NCBI RefSeq assembly: GCF_024707525.1
Contig: NZ_CP062234.1
Span: 1-64,000 of the forward strand
Reading direction: 5' to 3'
DNA length: 64,000 nucleotides
DNA from: Rhizobium sp. TH2
GTDB lineage: Bacteria; Pseudomonadota; Alphaproteobacteria; Rhizobiales; Rhizobiaceae
Position numbers and translations under genes: made by a program. Below the pieces are notes generated by a model. That model did not search any database. It was not told the DNA's origin and was given only the letters and a program-made list of their open reading frames with translations. Of the stretch, positions 8,822-17,926 are shown piece by piece. How positions within the stretch are numbered: the first letter of the stretch is position 1; each line of letters starts with the position of its first letter.

Positions 8822-9616
8822 TCAGTCGAACGTCGTGCTATTGAGAAACTCGGACAGTCCGACGAAGGTCTGAACGAACTCCGTATCTGGAGTTGGTTTC
8901 CAGGGGGCATGTCCAGCCAACACAAGCCTCGCACTGTGTTCCGCCGCTGAGGCATTCCAGGCCTTTTGATAGCTGCGAGTAGCAACCCGGGAAATGCCTG
9001 ATGTTCCGGTCACGATGATTAGAGAAGGCCGGAGCTTTCGGAGAAGCTTCTGGATCTCCCCTGGTGGCGGCCCCTCGCCGACAAAAAACACACGCCAGCC
9101 CGCTTCGGCTAGAACCAACTCCGCAAGGGATAGCCCGAGTTGATGTCGTTCACCAGGAATTGAGCACATGACAACGCGGGGCGCTCCAGGAGAGCGGGGA
9201 AGGTCGCTGGCGCAACTTGCAGCGGCCCGGCGAAGCGCTTCAGTGGCTATGTGCTCCTCAAATATCAGGCAGTCTCCCACTTCCCAACGCCGCCCAAGCT
9301 CTACCAAAACTGATGCAAGTTCATCGGCCATTTGGGCCCAACTCAGACGGTGTCGCCGTACCGCCAGCATCTCCGCTCTGATCTCACGTTCCTCACCGGA
9401 GAGCAGGCATTCAAGCCAGGTTTGGAGCGGCTCGGGTAAATCGGATTTGCGGGAGGACGCAATATATCTGCGCACTTCAGCGAGAGATATACGGCGATGA
9501 CCGCCGGCTGTGCGCTCTGCGTCTAAAATTCCAAAATCCACCCATCGCTGAACCGTTGCCGTCGCAACGCCGAGAATTCGGGCAGCTTCACCGGTGGCAA
9601 CTCGATCTCGTGTCAT
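8822..9616 (-). CDS. CarH-like MerR-type regulator with cobalamin-binding domain
   Basis: A 264-residue regulator with an N-terminal MerR-type winged helix (residues 5-52, GEAARILGV and TAGGHRRIS). A helical cap and a B12-binding Rossmann domain follow. The light-sensing cap motif W-x9-EH is exact: Trp111, then Glu121-His122. A candidate lower-ligand histidine is His158 in GERHQLG, and the Rossmann loop reads VTGTSG. In CarH photoreceptors these residues hold adenosylcobalamin, and light breaks the DNA-bound tetramer (known of the family). The gene is divergent from the FAS1-RTX gene, and repeated elements lie in the 219-bp gap, suggesting it controls itself and perhaps that gene. Target and light response are inferred. 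Confidence 0.85.
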   Translation of the reverse strand: MTRDRVATGEAARILGVATATVQRWVDFGILDAERTAGGHRRISLAEVRRYIASSRKSDLPEPLQTWLECLLSGEEREIRAEMLAVRRHRLSWAQMADELASVLVELGRRWEVGDCLIFEEHIATEALRRAAASCASDLPRSPGAPRVVMCSIPGERHQLGLSLAELVLAEAGWRVFFVGEGPPPGEIQKLLRKLRPSLIIVTGTSGISRVATRSYQKAWNASAAEHSARLVLAGHAPWKPTPDTEFVQTFVGLSEFLNSTTFD

Positions 9617-9624
9617 TGCTAACG

Positions 9625-9669
9625 ACTTTACCTCTATCCATTTCGCTCGCCATCTTACCGAACTTTACC
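9625..9669. promoter_or_regulatory. Direct-repeat operator candidate upstream of the CarH-like gene
   Basis: ACTTTACC occurs at 9625-9632 and 9662-9669, with a near copy ATCTTACC at 9652-9659; the last two are spaced 10 bp. Family members bind tandem direct repeats near their own promoter, so these are reasonable operator half-sites. No footprint support. Confidence 0.45.
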
Positions 9670-9678
9670 AAATTAGCA

Positions 9679-9721
9679 CTCAAACAAAGTTGACAGTTTG
9701 AGCGATTTTCGATATCGAAAA
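9679..9721. promoter_or_regulatory. Two inverted repeats in the carH-like/FAS1 divergent promoter
   Basis: CTCAAAC (9679-9685) pairs with GTTTGAG (9696-9702). Next to it is a perfect 16-bp palindrome, TTTTCGATATCGAAAA (9706-9721). Both lie upstream of the FAS1-RTX gene and look like binding sites for dimeric regulators other than a direct-repeat binder. Confidence 0.45.
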
Positions 9722-9835
9722 TTGATCAAAATGACAACCTGCCATGCCGGGTGACGTCCCCCATAGAGTTTGGATCGACCCGGAGATAGAAGGAATAGCC
9801 TAACTCAGTTCATCAAAAACGTGGAGGAATGCACA

Positions 9836-10834
9836 ATGCCGATGCCAAGTATCACAGGAACTGTGTTGTCGCTCAGCGGATCCAGCGGCTACGACGAAAA
9901 TGGAGACGATTTCGACATCCTGCGCGATCTCCTGATAACCACAGACCAGATCTCCGATGACCCTTTCGGGGGAATAGGCCTGGTCGCGTCACTCGACACT
10001 GTCGCCAATCTCACTGTCTTCGCGCCAAAGGACGACGCTTTCGGAAGCCTGGCATCGACGATTGCAGCCGTAACCGGAAATGACGCGCCAACGACCGAAG
10101 CAGGGACAATTGGATTTCTGGCTGATACGCTGACATTGCTTGGAAAAGGCGATCCATCGGCTCTGCTAACAAGTATCCTGACCTATCACGTAGCACCCGG
10201 CGTGTTGCGGCTGGCGGATATCGCAGCCTTGGGCGATGGTGCGGAACTGACCACACTGCAGGGAAACACGATCACCACTGACCTCGACACCACGCCGCCA
10301 AGTTTGATCGATGCGGACGACGGAATAGCGAACCCGGGCGTTGTCGCAACCGACATCGAGGCGTTGAATGGTGTGATTCACGTCGTCGACGGTGTGCTGC
10401 TGCCCGTCTCCGTTTCCAGCATTCTTACGAGGAAGGGAACGGACCTGGAAATAGGTGACGATGATAACGAGCGTTTCTCGACCGGGCGGGGTATCGACTT
10501 CGTCGACGGAAACGGCGGATCCGACCTAATCAATACGGGTGCAGGACGCGATGTGGTCAATGGCGGCAGCGGGAGCGACTGGCTTATTGGCGGTGTTGGC
10601 GCGGATACCTTTGTGTTCGCGGTGGACTCCGGACTGGACATTATCGCGGACTTCCACAATGGCCAGGACAAGATTGATCTGTCGGGTTACGTCGGAATAG
10701 AGAGCTTCGATGATATATTGGACAGTATCGAGAATTTCGGAAAAGGCGTGAAAATCGAACTGGACGGCTGCGACAGCCTGCTGTTGTTTGGAGTTCGGAA
10801 AGGTCAACTGGACGCCAGCGACTTCACCTTCTGA
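9836..10834 (+). CDS. FAS1 (fasciclin) domain protein with RTX calcium-binding repeats
   Basis: The 332-residue product joins a FAS1 adhesion fold (residues about 25-195, with NLTVFAPKDDAF and LTYHVAPG, closing with NGVIHVVDGVLLP) to a C-terminal RTX block (residues 210-260, GNGGSDLIN, GGSGSDWLIGG). The end, with FHNGQDKIDLSGY, is the usual C-terminal cap of type I-secreted RTX proteins. No Sec signal peptide is seen, which fits type I export. ATG 9836 follows GTGGAGG; a longer frame from 9770 is not needed. Likely an exported surface or matrix adhesin; the transporter is not in this window. Confidence 0.85.
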   Translation: MPMPSITGTVLSLSGSSGYDENGDDFDILRDLLITTDQISDDPFGGIGLVASLDTVANLTVFAPKDDAFGSLASTIAAVTGNDAPTTEAGTIGFLADTLTLLGKGDPSALLTSILTYHVAPGVLRLADIAALGDGAELTTLQGNTITTDLDTTPPSLIDADDGIANPGVVATDIEALNGVIHVVDGVLLPVSVSSILTRKGTDLEIGDDDNERFSTGRGIDFVDGNGGSDLINTGAGRDVVNGGSGSDWLIGGVGADTFVFAVDSGLDIIADFHNGQDKIDLSGYVGIESFDDILDSIENFGKGVKIELDGCDSLLLFGVRKGQLDASDFTF

Positions 10835-11044
10835 TTTTGCGTCCGATTGCTCCGAAATTCCCGCAAAGTCTACCGGAGCGCGACCGCCGACGGCGCGCTC
10901 CCGGCAGATAGAGTATGAGCCGGGAAGGGTTATGTGCGCACGAACACGGAAATAGCAAGGCAACTGTCTCCGTCGAAGGTTAGGCCCAAGCATACCACCT
11001 CGCCCCGCACTTCACGCGCTCAACATCCAATCGAGGGAAGTGAC

Positions 11045-11293
11045 ATGACGAAGATGAAGATATTGATCACAGTCGCGGCACTGCTTCTGGCAAATCCGGC
11101 TTTCGCGCTTGAACCGATCCCGGGGAGCATCACCTACGGGGGCCAGCCGCGCACGAATCTCAAGAAAGCCCCCATCGGAAGTCCTGTAGTTCACCGTTTC
11201 GAGAGCGGGGGCATTGAGTATGAAGAGCGCTATATTATTCAACCGGACCGCAGCCTCAAGCTTGTTTCCCGAAGCCGTGGGACCATGCATTAG
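11045..11293 (+). CDS. Small secreted hypothetical protein (82 aa)
   Basis: A clear signal peptide (MTKMKILITVAALLLANPAFA) is followed by a 61-residue mature part with GSITYGGQPRTNLKKAPIGSPVVHRF and a basic end. ATG 11045 lies after GAGGGAAG. The RxNLKKAPIGS pattern suggests a small periplasmic stress-type protein, but I do not recognise a named family. Confidence 0.7.
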   Translation: MTKMKILITVAALLLANPAFALEPIPGSITYGGQPRTNLKKAPIGSPVVHRFESGGIEYEERYIIQPDRSLKLVSRSRGTMH

Positions 11294-11401
11294 AAGAATA
11301 TGCGCGGGTGCCGCGCCTTCGCGTGTCGGTATGGCGACCGTACGGAGGACCGGCAGACTGCGTTTGATACTTGAGAGGCGAGACTGGCTCCAGGTCGCTA
11401 T

Positions 11402-12574
11402 TCAGACGACCAGCCTTGCCGCCCGGCCGAGCATACGTTCACTGTTGTTATAATAGCTCGCCGCCTGGGTGAGCGACTTGTGCTGGGACTGCTGCATGGC
11501 TTCGGGCAGCGGAATGCCACGATTGGCGGCCTCGGTGAGATAGCCGGCGCGCAGGCCATGCGCGGAATAGGCTGTGGCATCCAGCCCGGCCTGGGCGGCC
11601 CGAGCCTTGAGCACCAAATTGACTGACTGTGGTGTCAGCGCCCGGCGGCTGAGATTGCCCCATTGATCGACCTTTCGGAAGACCGGTCCGGCTTCGATCC
11701 CCGCCGTTGCCAGCCACGCCTTCAGTGCGACCACCGGCCGGCCGATCAGCAGCACGGTGGCGTCGTCCTCGATATCCGTGGTCTTGGTGCGGCCGAGATG
11801 GATGCTTAGGCAAGCCAGCTTTGGCGAGTCCGGGACCTTGGGATCGGTTGGCACCGGATCTTCATCGATGAGATCCTCGACGCGCAGACCGGCGACCTCC
11901 GAGCGCCGCCTTCCGCCCGAGGCAAAGGCAAGCAGCAGCAGCGCCCGATCCCTGATATCGACAGGGCGGTCGGTGGCACAGGTCGCGAGTAGTTTGGCCA
12001 GGATATCGCCGGTCACTGCCTTCTTGCTCTTGCGTTGCCTTGGCCGGCCGGTGGCGCGAACCGCGAACCGGAGTGCGCTCTTCAGCGACGGGGCGCCAAA
12101 ACTACCGGTCAGCCCTCTCCAGCGGGTGAGGATCGACCAGCTGGTCAGCCGGCGCCGGACGGTCGCCGGCGCGTGCGGCCCGTCGGTCCTGAGCCAGCCA
12201 CGGGTCTTGAGATGCTCGGCCAGCTCCGCCGGCATGCCATGCGCCGGATCGGTCTGGCGGCGAATGGGGTCCCAGAGATGATGGGCGATGAATTTCAGGA
12301 GCAGGCTTTCCGGCGCCGGCCAGGGCAGGGGCGTTCCGATCGCCGCGGCCGCCCAGGCCTCGAGATAGGCGAGGTCGGAGGCCAGCGCCCTGAGCGTGTT
12401 GTCGCCCATGCCCTGGGAGGCCAAGTGCTTGAGGGTCTCGACATCGTCGTCGGTCAGGATTTCGGCGAGCTGGTCGCGGCGGTCGAGCGGCAGGATGGCG
12501 TCGAGCGCATCGAGCTCAGTCGATCGCTTGAGCACGGCGTCGCTGGGGATCTCGGGTAGGGGGCGCTTGGCCAT
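11402..12574 (-). CDS. Tyrosine recombinase/integrase
   Basis: A 390-residue site-specific recombinase. The N-terminal SAM-like DNA-binding domain covers residues about 35-165. The catalytic domain shows the first arginine in SGGRRRSEVAG, then HGLRAGY carrying the conserved His-x-x-Arg, a later histidine in QSQHKSL, and the nucleophile region ASYYNNSE. ATG 12574 follows GGAG. It is not beside a recognisable tRNA or att site. It resembles the stand-alone recombinases common on rhizobial plasmids and may resolve multimers or move a cassette; which is not decidable here. Confidence 0.9.
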   Translation of the reverse strand: MAKRPLPEIPSDAVLKRSTELDALDAILPLDRRDQLAEILTDDDVETLKHLASQGMGDNTLRALASDLAYLEAWAAAAIGTPLPWPAPESLLLKFIAHHLWDPIRRQTDPAHGMPAELAEHLKTRGWLRTDGPHAPATVRRRLTSWSILTRWRGLTGSFGAPSLKSALRFAVRATGRPRQRKSKKAVTGDILAKLLATCATDRPVDIRDRALLLLAFASGGRRRSEVAGLRVEDLIDEDPVPTDPKVPDSPKLACLSIHLGRTKTTDIEDDATVLLIGRPVVALKAWLATAGIEAGPVFRKVDQWGNLSRRALTPQSVNLVLKARAAQAGLDATAYSAHGLRAGYLTEAANRGIPLPEAMQQSQHKSLTQAASYYNNSERMLGRAARLVV

Positions 12575-12642
12575 CTTCGGCTCCGGGATTATATTCTCGG
12601 TCGGGCGACGCGACCGTGATTTGCCCCGAGTCTAGGGTAATG

Positions 12643-13149
12643 TTACTGCCGCTTCAAAGAAATCTCGCTTGTGGTCACTATTTTCCCCGTCGCCGGGTCC
12701 TGATCAGTGGTGATCAGAGTCATTCCCCCATCCCCGACTTTTTGAACAGTGAGCGTTGCGTCGCGGTCACCGTTCACGTTCTTAGCCCAGCGGACGTTAA
12801 ATGCGAGCGAATTGCCACGTCGTTTACCTCTGAGCGCGGCAGGTCCGGTGCCGGCGCCGAGGTAGGTTCCTCTGTATCCTGTCCCTGTGACTTGAATATC
12901 GGCGCCGATCTTCCTGGAAATGACCAGTAGTCCCGTACAAGAACCATTCAGAGAGAGCGACTGAACGTCGGCCGACGATTTGAATTTGCATTTGACGGAT
13001 ATGGGTTTTGATGTCGTACGGAGCTTTACGGTCCCCTTGCCCGAATAGGATCCTTCGAGCGTCTTCAGAAAACTGGCCTCTCCTGCGAGAGCTTGGTTCG
13101 CGACCACCACGGCGGATGTCACAAGCAGTGCTTTCCAGATTGTTCGCAT
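12643..13149 (-). CDS. Secreted hypothetical protein (168 aa)
   Basis: A signal peptide (about residues 1-22, ending NQALA) leads a mature beta-rich protein containing LEGSYSGKGTVKL, two cysteines (Cys54 and Cys71 by count) that could form a disulfide, and GTGYRGTYLGAGTGPAALRG. It looks like a conserved alphaproteobacterial periplasmic protein of unknown role. ATG 13149 has a GAGAG upstream. Monocistronic. Confidence 0.75.
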   Translation of the reverse strand: MRTIWKALLVTSAVVVANQALAGEASFLKTLEGSYSGKGTVKLRTTSKPISVKCKFKSSADVQSLSLNGSCTGLLVISRKIGADIQVTGTGYRGTYLGAGTGPAALRGKRRGNSLAFNVRWAKNVNGDRDATLTVQKVGDGGMTLITTDQDPATGKIVTTSEISLKRQ

Positions 13150-13316
13150 AATACAACTCTCAATCTTCTCGGATCGGCTAAGGCGCGGTCCCTATGCCTT
13201 CGGTTCCGAGATCGAATGAACCTCTTTTGGCGGCAGCCAAGCATCTCCATCAACACGGTGGAGCCCGCTTGGTTCGTGAAGACGTCTAAGAAATTCACTC
13301 CCGACCAATGTCATTC

Positions 13317-13565
13317 TCACGGCGTCAGTGGAATGACGGAAACCACCTTCCCCTCAAGCCACAGCGTTTTGCGCATTGACGCGACCTGTTCGACAGCGTC
13401 TCGCTCGGAACGAGCCCAGATGTCGATGCTATAACGTCGATCGTTGTGGCGATATCCGACGGAGAACATGAAAACTGGATGCCCCTCGGCATCTGTGGAG
13501 AGACAATCAGCATCCGGCGCATTTCGCATTGCACGTGCCGTCTCGATATCGATTAACTCTGCCAT
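13317..13565 (-). CDS. Hypothetical protein (82 aa)
   Basis: From ATG 13565: MAELIDIETARAMRNAPDADC, then FMFSVGYRHNDRRYSIDIWA and a helical end. The longer open frame to 13664 has an unlikely composition. The fold looks alpha/beta with a beta pair; no family recognised. It is divergent from the DUF3606 gene with 83 bp between starts. Confidence 0.55.
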   Translation of the reverse strand: MAELIDIETARAMRNAPDADCLSTDAEGHPVFMFSVGYRHNDRRYSIDIWARSERDAVEQVASMRKTLWLEGKVVSVIPLTP

Positions 13566-13648
13566 TTTACGCTGACTCGCATTTCGATCAGGGAACACCA
13601 AGGTCGCGATTGAGTTCCTCAGCAATATTCTTGTCATGGAGAGCACCA

Positions 13649-13825
13649 ATGTCCGACGATCCAAAGAAAACGGGCCAAGATCGCAAGCTGGTTTCCAACC
13701 AGGAACACGAGATCGCTCATGTCATGAAATCGGCCGGCGTCACGCGTCAAATGGCCAAGAAGGCAATCAAGGAAGCGGGACCAAGCCGAGACAAGGTCAT
13801 GGCTTATCTGAAAGATCAGAAATAG
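13649..13825 (+). CDS. DUF3606-type small protein (58 aa)
   Basis: MSDDPKKTGQDRKLVSNQEHE with AGVTRQMAKKAIKEAGPSRDKVMAYL matches the pattern of DUF3606 proteins, short helical proteins abundant in rhizobia. ATG 13649 follows GGAG. Function of the family is unknown; members are often stress-induced. Confidence 0.75.
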   Translation: MSDDPKKTGQDRKLVSNQEHEIAHVMKSAGVTRQMAKKAIKEAGPSRDKVMAYLKDQK

Positions 13826-13969
13826 CTTTCTCGCTTTGTGACGGCGGTGCCGCCTCTACCGTCTCCACGATACCGAGCGGCTTACTGCGTGCTCGCAGAA
13901 TATCCAGGATCATGCCTCATGAGAGGAACCGGTTCGTCGGGCTCGTTCCAAAAACAATGGGAGAAGACA

Positions 13970-14260
13970 ATGGCAGACGAAAGCCAACTCACAAGACCGC
14001 CCTTGGTAACCCAAAACGGTGACCCGCTCGGGATCGAGCCCGCCGCAATCGACGATCAGGCGGCTCAGATCAAGGCATTGAAGGCTGAAATCGAGTCCCT
14101 CAAAGAGTCGGTTGCGGCAGTTGCCTCCACTGCCAAAACCCTTGTTGGCACGAGCGCCAATGTGGCCATGGACGACGTCGAGGAGATTTTGAAGCGCAAC
14201 GTCTTTGCTTCGGTGGGTATCGCAGCTTTCTTAGGCTATTTGTGGGGACGGATTCGTTAG
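13970..14260 (+). CDS. DUF883/ElaB-like membrane-anchored protein (96 aa)
   Basis: A polar N-terminal half, a long amphipathic helix (QIKALKAEIESLKESVAAVAS), then a C-terminal hydrophobic anchor (SVGIAAFLGYLWGRIR). This layout matches tail-anchored ElaB/YqjD (DUF883) proteins, some of which bind ribosomes at the membrane. The start at 13970 follows GGGAG; the frame upstream to 13838 is not protein-like. Confidence 0.65.
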   Translation: MADESQLTRPPLVTQNGDPLGIEPAAIDDQAAQIKALKAEIESLKESVAAVASTAKTLVGTSANVAMDDVEEILKRNVFASVGIAAFLGYLWGRIR

Positions 14261-14386
14261 CTGCCTGCAGCCCTAATCCCCTCCGCTATCTCCGACGTCG
14301 AAACTCAGAAAGGATTTGGCGGAATTCTTATTGCCGGAGAATAGCCGGCCGTGAGGCGAGCAATGGGGAAAGATTTTGGGTTTGCC

Positions 14387-14638
14387 CTAAGGTGCGACCG
14401 AAAACGCATTGCTGTTCGCCGGCTCAAGCCTCCGGGGCGTAACTTCGGCGAGATATAGGCAATAGTCGTCAAATGCGTCGGCAAGGGACAGCGCCGTCTC
14501 GCTCTCGCGCCAGCCGGCCTGGACCATCTGGACCACAAGTTGCCGAGCGATCACTGATGCCGCCTTACGCCTTTCCAAGTCCCGTCGGCGGTCAGACGGA
14601 GTGTATTGAGGAACGCACAATTCGATTGTAGCGTGCAT
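14387..14638 (-). CDS. Hypothetical protein (83 aa)
   Basis: From ATG 14638: MHATIELCVPQYTPSDRRRDLERRK, then a helical part with AGWRESETALSLADAFDDY. The end RRLEPANSNAFSVAP is disordered. The AGWxESE piece echoes EGWPRSE in the neighbouring 15136-15408 frame, so the two may be distant relatives. No function known. Confidence 0.45.
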   Translation of the reverse strand: MHATIELCVPQYTPSDRRRDLERRKAASVIARQLVVQMVQAGWRESETALSLADAFDDYCLYLAEVTPRRLEPANSNAFSVAP

Positions 14639-14922
14639 AATTAAATCCCTGGATGCATATCGTCCCTCTAATATGAAACCCCTAAAATTTAGGGGTGTCC
14701 AGCAAAATTCGGGGAATGATTGAAATAGGTGACCGAGCCGGCGAGCCAATTGTGGCTGGGGGTAGAGTGCCGGCTGGTCAATATTAGAATGAACTGATTT
14801 GTTCGACTGAACAATTCGAAATCAGCTCGGGCCGCGGTTCGTCTAAAACGCACGGAGTTGAATTGTTCCGGTGACCCCAGTCAACGGTGGACTGTGCCCT
14901 CGTCGAATTAGGCGACGGCGTG

Positions 14923-15087
14923 ATGTCGTATGAAAAGGGGATGCATATTGAGTACGACATGGTGGAAGGCGTCGTACTGATCAACTTTCGCGGCGATCGA
15001 TACAGGATCGTTCGCAAGTTCAATAGCTACAGCGATGCCATTGCCGCCGGCGAGCAGCGGTGCCGGGAACTCGGCTGGAGCGGCTAG
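14923..15087 (+). CDS. Hypothetical protein (54 aa)
   Basis: A short beta-rich frame, MSYEKGMHIEYDMVEGVVLINF, ending AGEQRCRELGWSG. GTG 14887 and ATG 14941 are other possible starts. Coding-like composition but no recognised family. Confidence 0.4.
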   Translation: MSYEKGMHIEYDMVEGVVLINFRGDRYRIVRKFNSYSDAIAAGEQRCRELGWSG

Positions 15088-15135
15088 GCAAAAGACGTGG
15101 TGTGTGGTTCCCAAGATCGGCTGAGGTGCTGCCGC

Positions 15136-15408
15136 TTACTTATCGCGATCGACAGACAATGCGACAAGGGCAGCGCGAACCTCTGAGCGGGGCCAGCCTT
15201 CCGCTATTGCTGCCGTTGCTAATTTGCGCGGCGTAACCAGGTCAAAATTGCTTCGCAGCGCAGACCGACAGGTGTACGCGCGATTGCGATGCTTTCGGGG
15301 CAACAAGGGCGGCGCGATGGGTAGCATGACTGGCACTCCGCCGTCGCAAAGCGCGATGACAGACCCACTATACTCCCTTTTATCACTAGTATGCGACCGC
15401 ACGCCCAA
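15136..15408 (-). CDS. Hypothetical protein (up to 90 aa)
   Basis: The C-terminal half (FDLVTPRKLATAAIAEGWPRS, EVRAALVALSVDRDK) looks like genuine helical protein. The N-terminal half is uncertain, and the start may be internal (ATG near 15327). No recognised family. Confidence 0.3.
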   Translation of the reverse strand: MGVRSHTSDKREYSGSVIALCDGGVPVMLPIAPPLLPRKHRNRAYTCRSALRSNFDLVTPRKLATAAIAEGWPRSEVRAALVALSVDRDK

Positions 15409-15558
15409 TCGAGTTACTCGAAAGATATGACCAAGCTCTAAGAGCTGATCGATGAAGACGGGTCACCCACGCGATCTGTACGTTTTCGACGAACGCTTGT
15501 CTGACGTAAAAACTGGCATATATTTTCAAATTGAGCCGATCTAGCCAGGGGTGGAAAG

Positions 15559-15831
15559 GTGAACTGCGCCGGCGTGTTTCAGCCTGAGCAATTCGACGTC
15601 GTGCGGGACGTGTTCAAACGGATCGCACGTGAACCTTGGTTTGACTCGGATATCGCCCGCCAGCACGAATTCGCCGGACATTGCCTTCACATATACCAAT
15701 CAGGTGTCACTGACCCTGATCGGCTATTTGAGGCGTGTCTCATCGCAGCGCGAGAGCGCTACGCCGAGACCCTGACTGACGCCCGCGATACCGGGCAACG
15801 CCCCACTAAGAGACCATTAGGTGCCCTGTAA
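15559..15831 (+). CDS. Hypothetical protein (90 aa)
   Basis: GTG start with GGTGGAAAG just upstream. The product (FDVVRDVFKRIAREPWF, HEFAGHCLHIYQSG, LFEACLIAARERY) is helical and resembles small rhizobial proteins of unknown function seen near two-component genes. It probably forms a pair with the gene starting at 15853. Confidence 0.55.
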   Translation: MNCAGVFQPEQFDVVRDVFKRIAREPWFDSDIARQHEFAGHCLHIYQSGVTDPDRLFEACLIAARERYAETLTDARDTGQRPTKRPLGAL

Positions 15832-15852
15832 TGGCTGAGGTGGGAGGAGTGC

Positions 15853-16176
15853 ATGGCACGAGACTGGAGGAGCATCATTCGGGATCAGGGCGAACTCGCA
15901 AGGATCAAAATAAAGGTCGCGACGACCCTGCTCGCCGATCCCGATGTTAATCTCGAAACAATTTCCCGGCTTCACCGCGACGTTGAGGAGAAGGCCAAAC
16001 AGTTCGATGTGATCTTTTTGGAGATGTCCAACGAGCTTGACCTTGAGCATCCGCTTGTGGATGCGGCACTCTCCGTGGAACGCCTCTGGTCCGGCATGTC
16101 TGTCAGCGTTGCCAATCGCGTGAGCAAGATGGCAGGGACGGCGCCGATCGAACTTCGGGATGACGGAGGCATGTGA
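15853..16176 (+). CDS. Hypothetical helical protein (107 aa)
   Basis: ATG 15853 follows a strong GGGAGGAG. The protein starts MARDWRSIIRDQGELARIKI and is helical throughout (LETISRLHRDVEEKAKQFDV). It lies 21 bp after the previous small gene on the same strand, so the two are likely co-transcribed. Family not recognised. Confidence 0.55.
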   Translation: MARDWRSIIRDQGELARIKIKVATTLLADPDVNLETISRLHRDVEEKAKQFDVIFLEMSNELDLEHPLVDAALSVERLWSGMSVSVANRVSKMAGTAPIELRDDGGM

Positions 16177-16590
16177 CGATTGTGGCGTTATACCGCCGCA
16201 GACCATCCAAAGTCCGCGGGCGGCCCGCGCCCTCAAGCATAGTATCGCCGATAGCTGCGCCAGTTCGCGCCGACAGGGTAGATGCACGCGATCGGAATCC
16301 CCCAGTGCATTAGCCGCCCCGAAGCTCATTTTCTCCTCGAGCGTCGCGTTGTGCTGGCGACTTTCATCAGGTCTACGATGAGACCGCTACGTCAGGTCTA
16401 TCCGCGCGCGATTTCTGCCGCTCCTGCCCGGCCGACACGGCCGTGATTTGCTCCGATTCTAACCGCTCCTGGCGCCAAAAGCCATCACTATCGATACTTG
16501 ATACCTATCGATAGTGATGTGCCAGAAATCAATATCACCCTGTGACGGACAGGAAGTACGCTATAGCATCCGTTTAGCAAATCACATACC
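16177..16590. other. Gap upstream of the DUF1612 gene
   Basis: A 414-bp stretch without a believable gene. It carries a repeated TCAGGTCTA (near 16369 and 16392) and the long inverted repeat at 16484-16518. Otherwise nothing stands out. Confidence 0.4.
16484..16518. promoter_or_regulatory. Perfect 13-bp inverted repeat, operator candidate
   Basis: ATCACTATCGATA (16484-16496) and TATCGATAGTGAT (16506-16518) are exact reverse complements separated by 9 bp. There is no T run, so a terminator is unlikely. It lies 73 bp before the DUF1612/HTH gene and is probably its operator. Confidence 0.6.
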
Positions 16591-17730
16591 ATGAATTCAA
16601 TGCGTTACGATATTTCGAAACTACCTCTCCACACCCTCCTGCGACCGGTTTCGGACGCAGGTGCGGCTTTGGCACGCCTCGACGAGCGGATTGCGCGGTC
16701 GCCAGTCGGGCAAGGATGGATCGAACGATCCCATTTTGCCGATGCCTGCGCCTCGCTTTGGGTCGACGGCGAGCTCGTCCATCTCGAGGACCTCGTCCTG
16801 CACGATGCCGGCGCCGATATCAGGGCGCCAACCCATGAGCTCACCATCGCCCGCGATGTGCTGCGCGCCCGTCGCCGCATCGCCGCGCAGCCGCCAGGCT
16901 GGGCGCTGAGCGTTGACGGCGTTCGCAGCTTGCGTGGCCAGGCGGCAACCGTCGATGATGGTGCCGACGGACATAAGCGGGCAGGGGGGGCGGACACCGA
17001 CACCCAGGCGCCGGCGATCGAACCAGGGTCGGGAGCGATCGATAACGCCGATGCCCTCGCGGCCGCGTTCGCAGCGATCGATGCGGCTGTGGCGCGCTCG
17101 GAGACGGTGTTAGCGGAGGCCAAGGCGCCGGGCCGGCGTGTCGTCCAGGACCGGGATCCGTTTATCTATGATCTCGACTGGGACGAGGACGAACGCCTGG
17201 ATGAATGGCGCACTGTGCTCGATGAAACCGATGGTATGCCACCGGTGTTGCGGGCGATCATCGTCCTCGACGCCTGGAACACATTGCAGGTTCTGCAGCA
17301 CGCGCCCTGGCTCGGTCGCTTGCTGGCCGCCGCCGTCCTGCGCCAGGCGGGCCTGACGACGGCGGCGCATCTCACCGCCATCAATCTCGGCCTGAAGTCC
17401 ATCCCGGTCGACCGGCGCAGGCACCCCGGCCGCAACACGCGATTATTGGCGCTGCTCAACGGTCTCGTGGCGACCGCCGAACTCGGGTTGAAGGAGCACG
17501 ATCGGCTGTCGCTTGCCCGCCAGGTCCTGCAGCGCCGGCTGGTCGGGCGGCGGACCTCGTCGAAGCTGCCGGAGCTGATCGAGCTGGCGATGGCGCGGCC
17601 GCTGGTGTCGGCCGGAATGATTGCCGAGGCGCTTGGCGTGACGCCGCGGGCGGCGCTCAGGATCGTCGAGGAGTTGGGCTTGAGGGAGATGACGGGGCGG
17701 GGGAGGTTTCGGGCGTGGGGGGTGTTGTGA
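16591..17730 (+). CDS. DUF1612/HTH plasmid protein (RHE_PE00001-like)
   Basis: A 379-residue protein of the DUF1612 plus C-terminal helix-turn-helix type common on rhizobial plasmids. It opens with [13 protein letters not shown], contains [27 protein letters not shown], a low-complexity linker around residues 105-160, and ends with a winged helix ([34 protein letters not shown]). The conserved helical domain resembles Fic/DUF4172-type regulators in layout. Probably DNA binding and linked to plasmid maintenance, but the role is not established. A strong inverted repeat upstream suggests autoregulation. Confidence 0.85.
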   Translation: MNSMRYDISKLPLHTLLRPVSDAGAALARLDERIARSPVGQGWIERSHFADACASLWVDGELVHLEDLVLHDAGADIRAPTHELTIARDVLRARRRIAAQPPGWALSVDGVRSLRGQAATVDDGADGHKRAGGADTDTQAPAIEPGSGAIDNADALAAAFAAIDAAVARSETVLAEAKAPGRRVVQDRDPFIYDLDWDEDERLDEWRTVLDETDGMPPVLRAIIVLDAWNTLQVLQHAPWLGRLLAAAVLRQAGLTTAAHLTAINLGLKSIPVDRRRHPGRNTRLLALLNGLVATAELGLKEHDRLSLARQVLQRRLVGRRTSSKLPELIELAMARPLVSAGMIAEALGVTPRAALRIVEELGLREMTGRGRFRAWGVL

Positions 17731-17926
17731 CCGAGAACGGATGTAAAAGTGCCTACTAGGTTGTGTAGACGAACGCCATGGATCCATCGCCCATTTCCCT
17801 CGATCATTGCAAATCTGTTTGTCAACAGACCGAGTGAACGTAGAACGCATATCTATATTGTTGTTGATCATGTTTGCGGACCCTGCGAGGCTACAGATGG
17901 ATCAAGCTTACCGAGTCAAATCTTTC

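Noticed and set aside
11402..17730. Integron or transposon bounded by the tyrosine recombinase
   Set aside because: No attC-like sites, no terminal inverted repeats and no target duplication could be seen.
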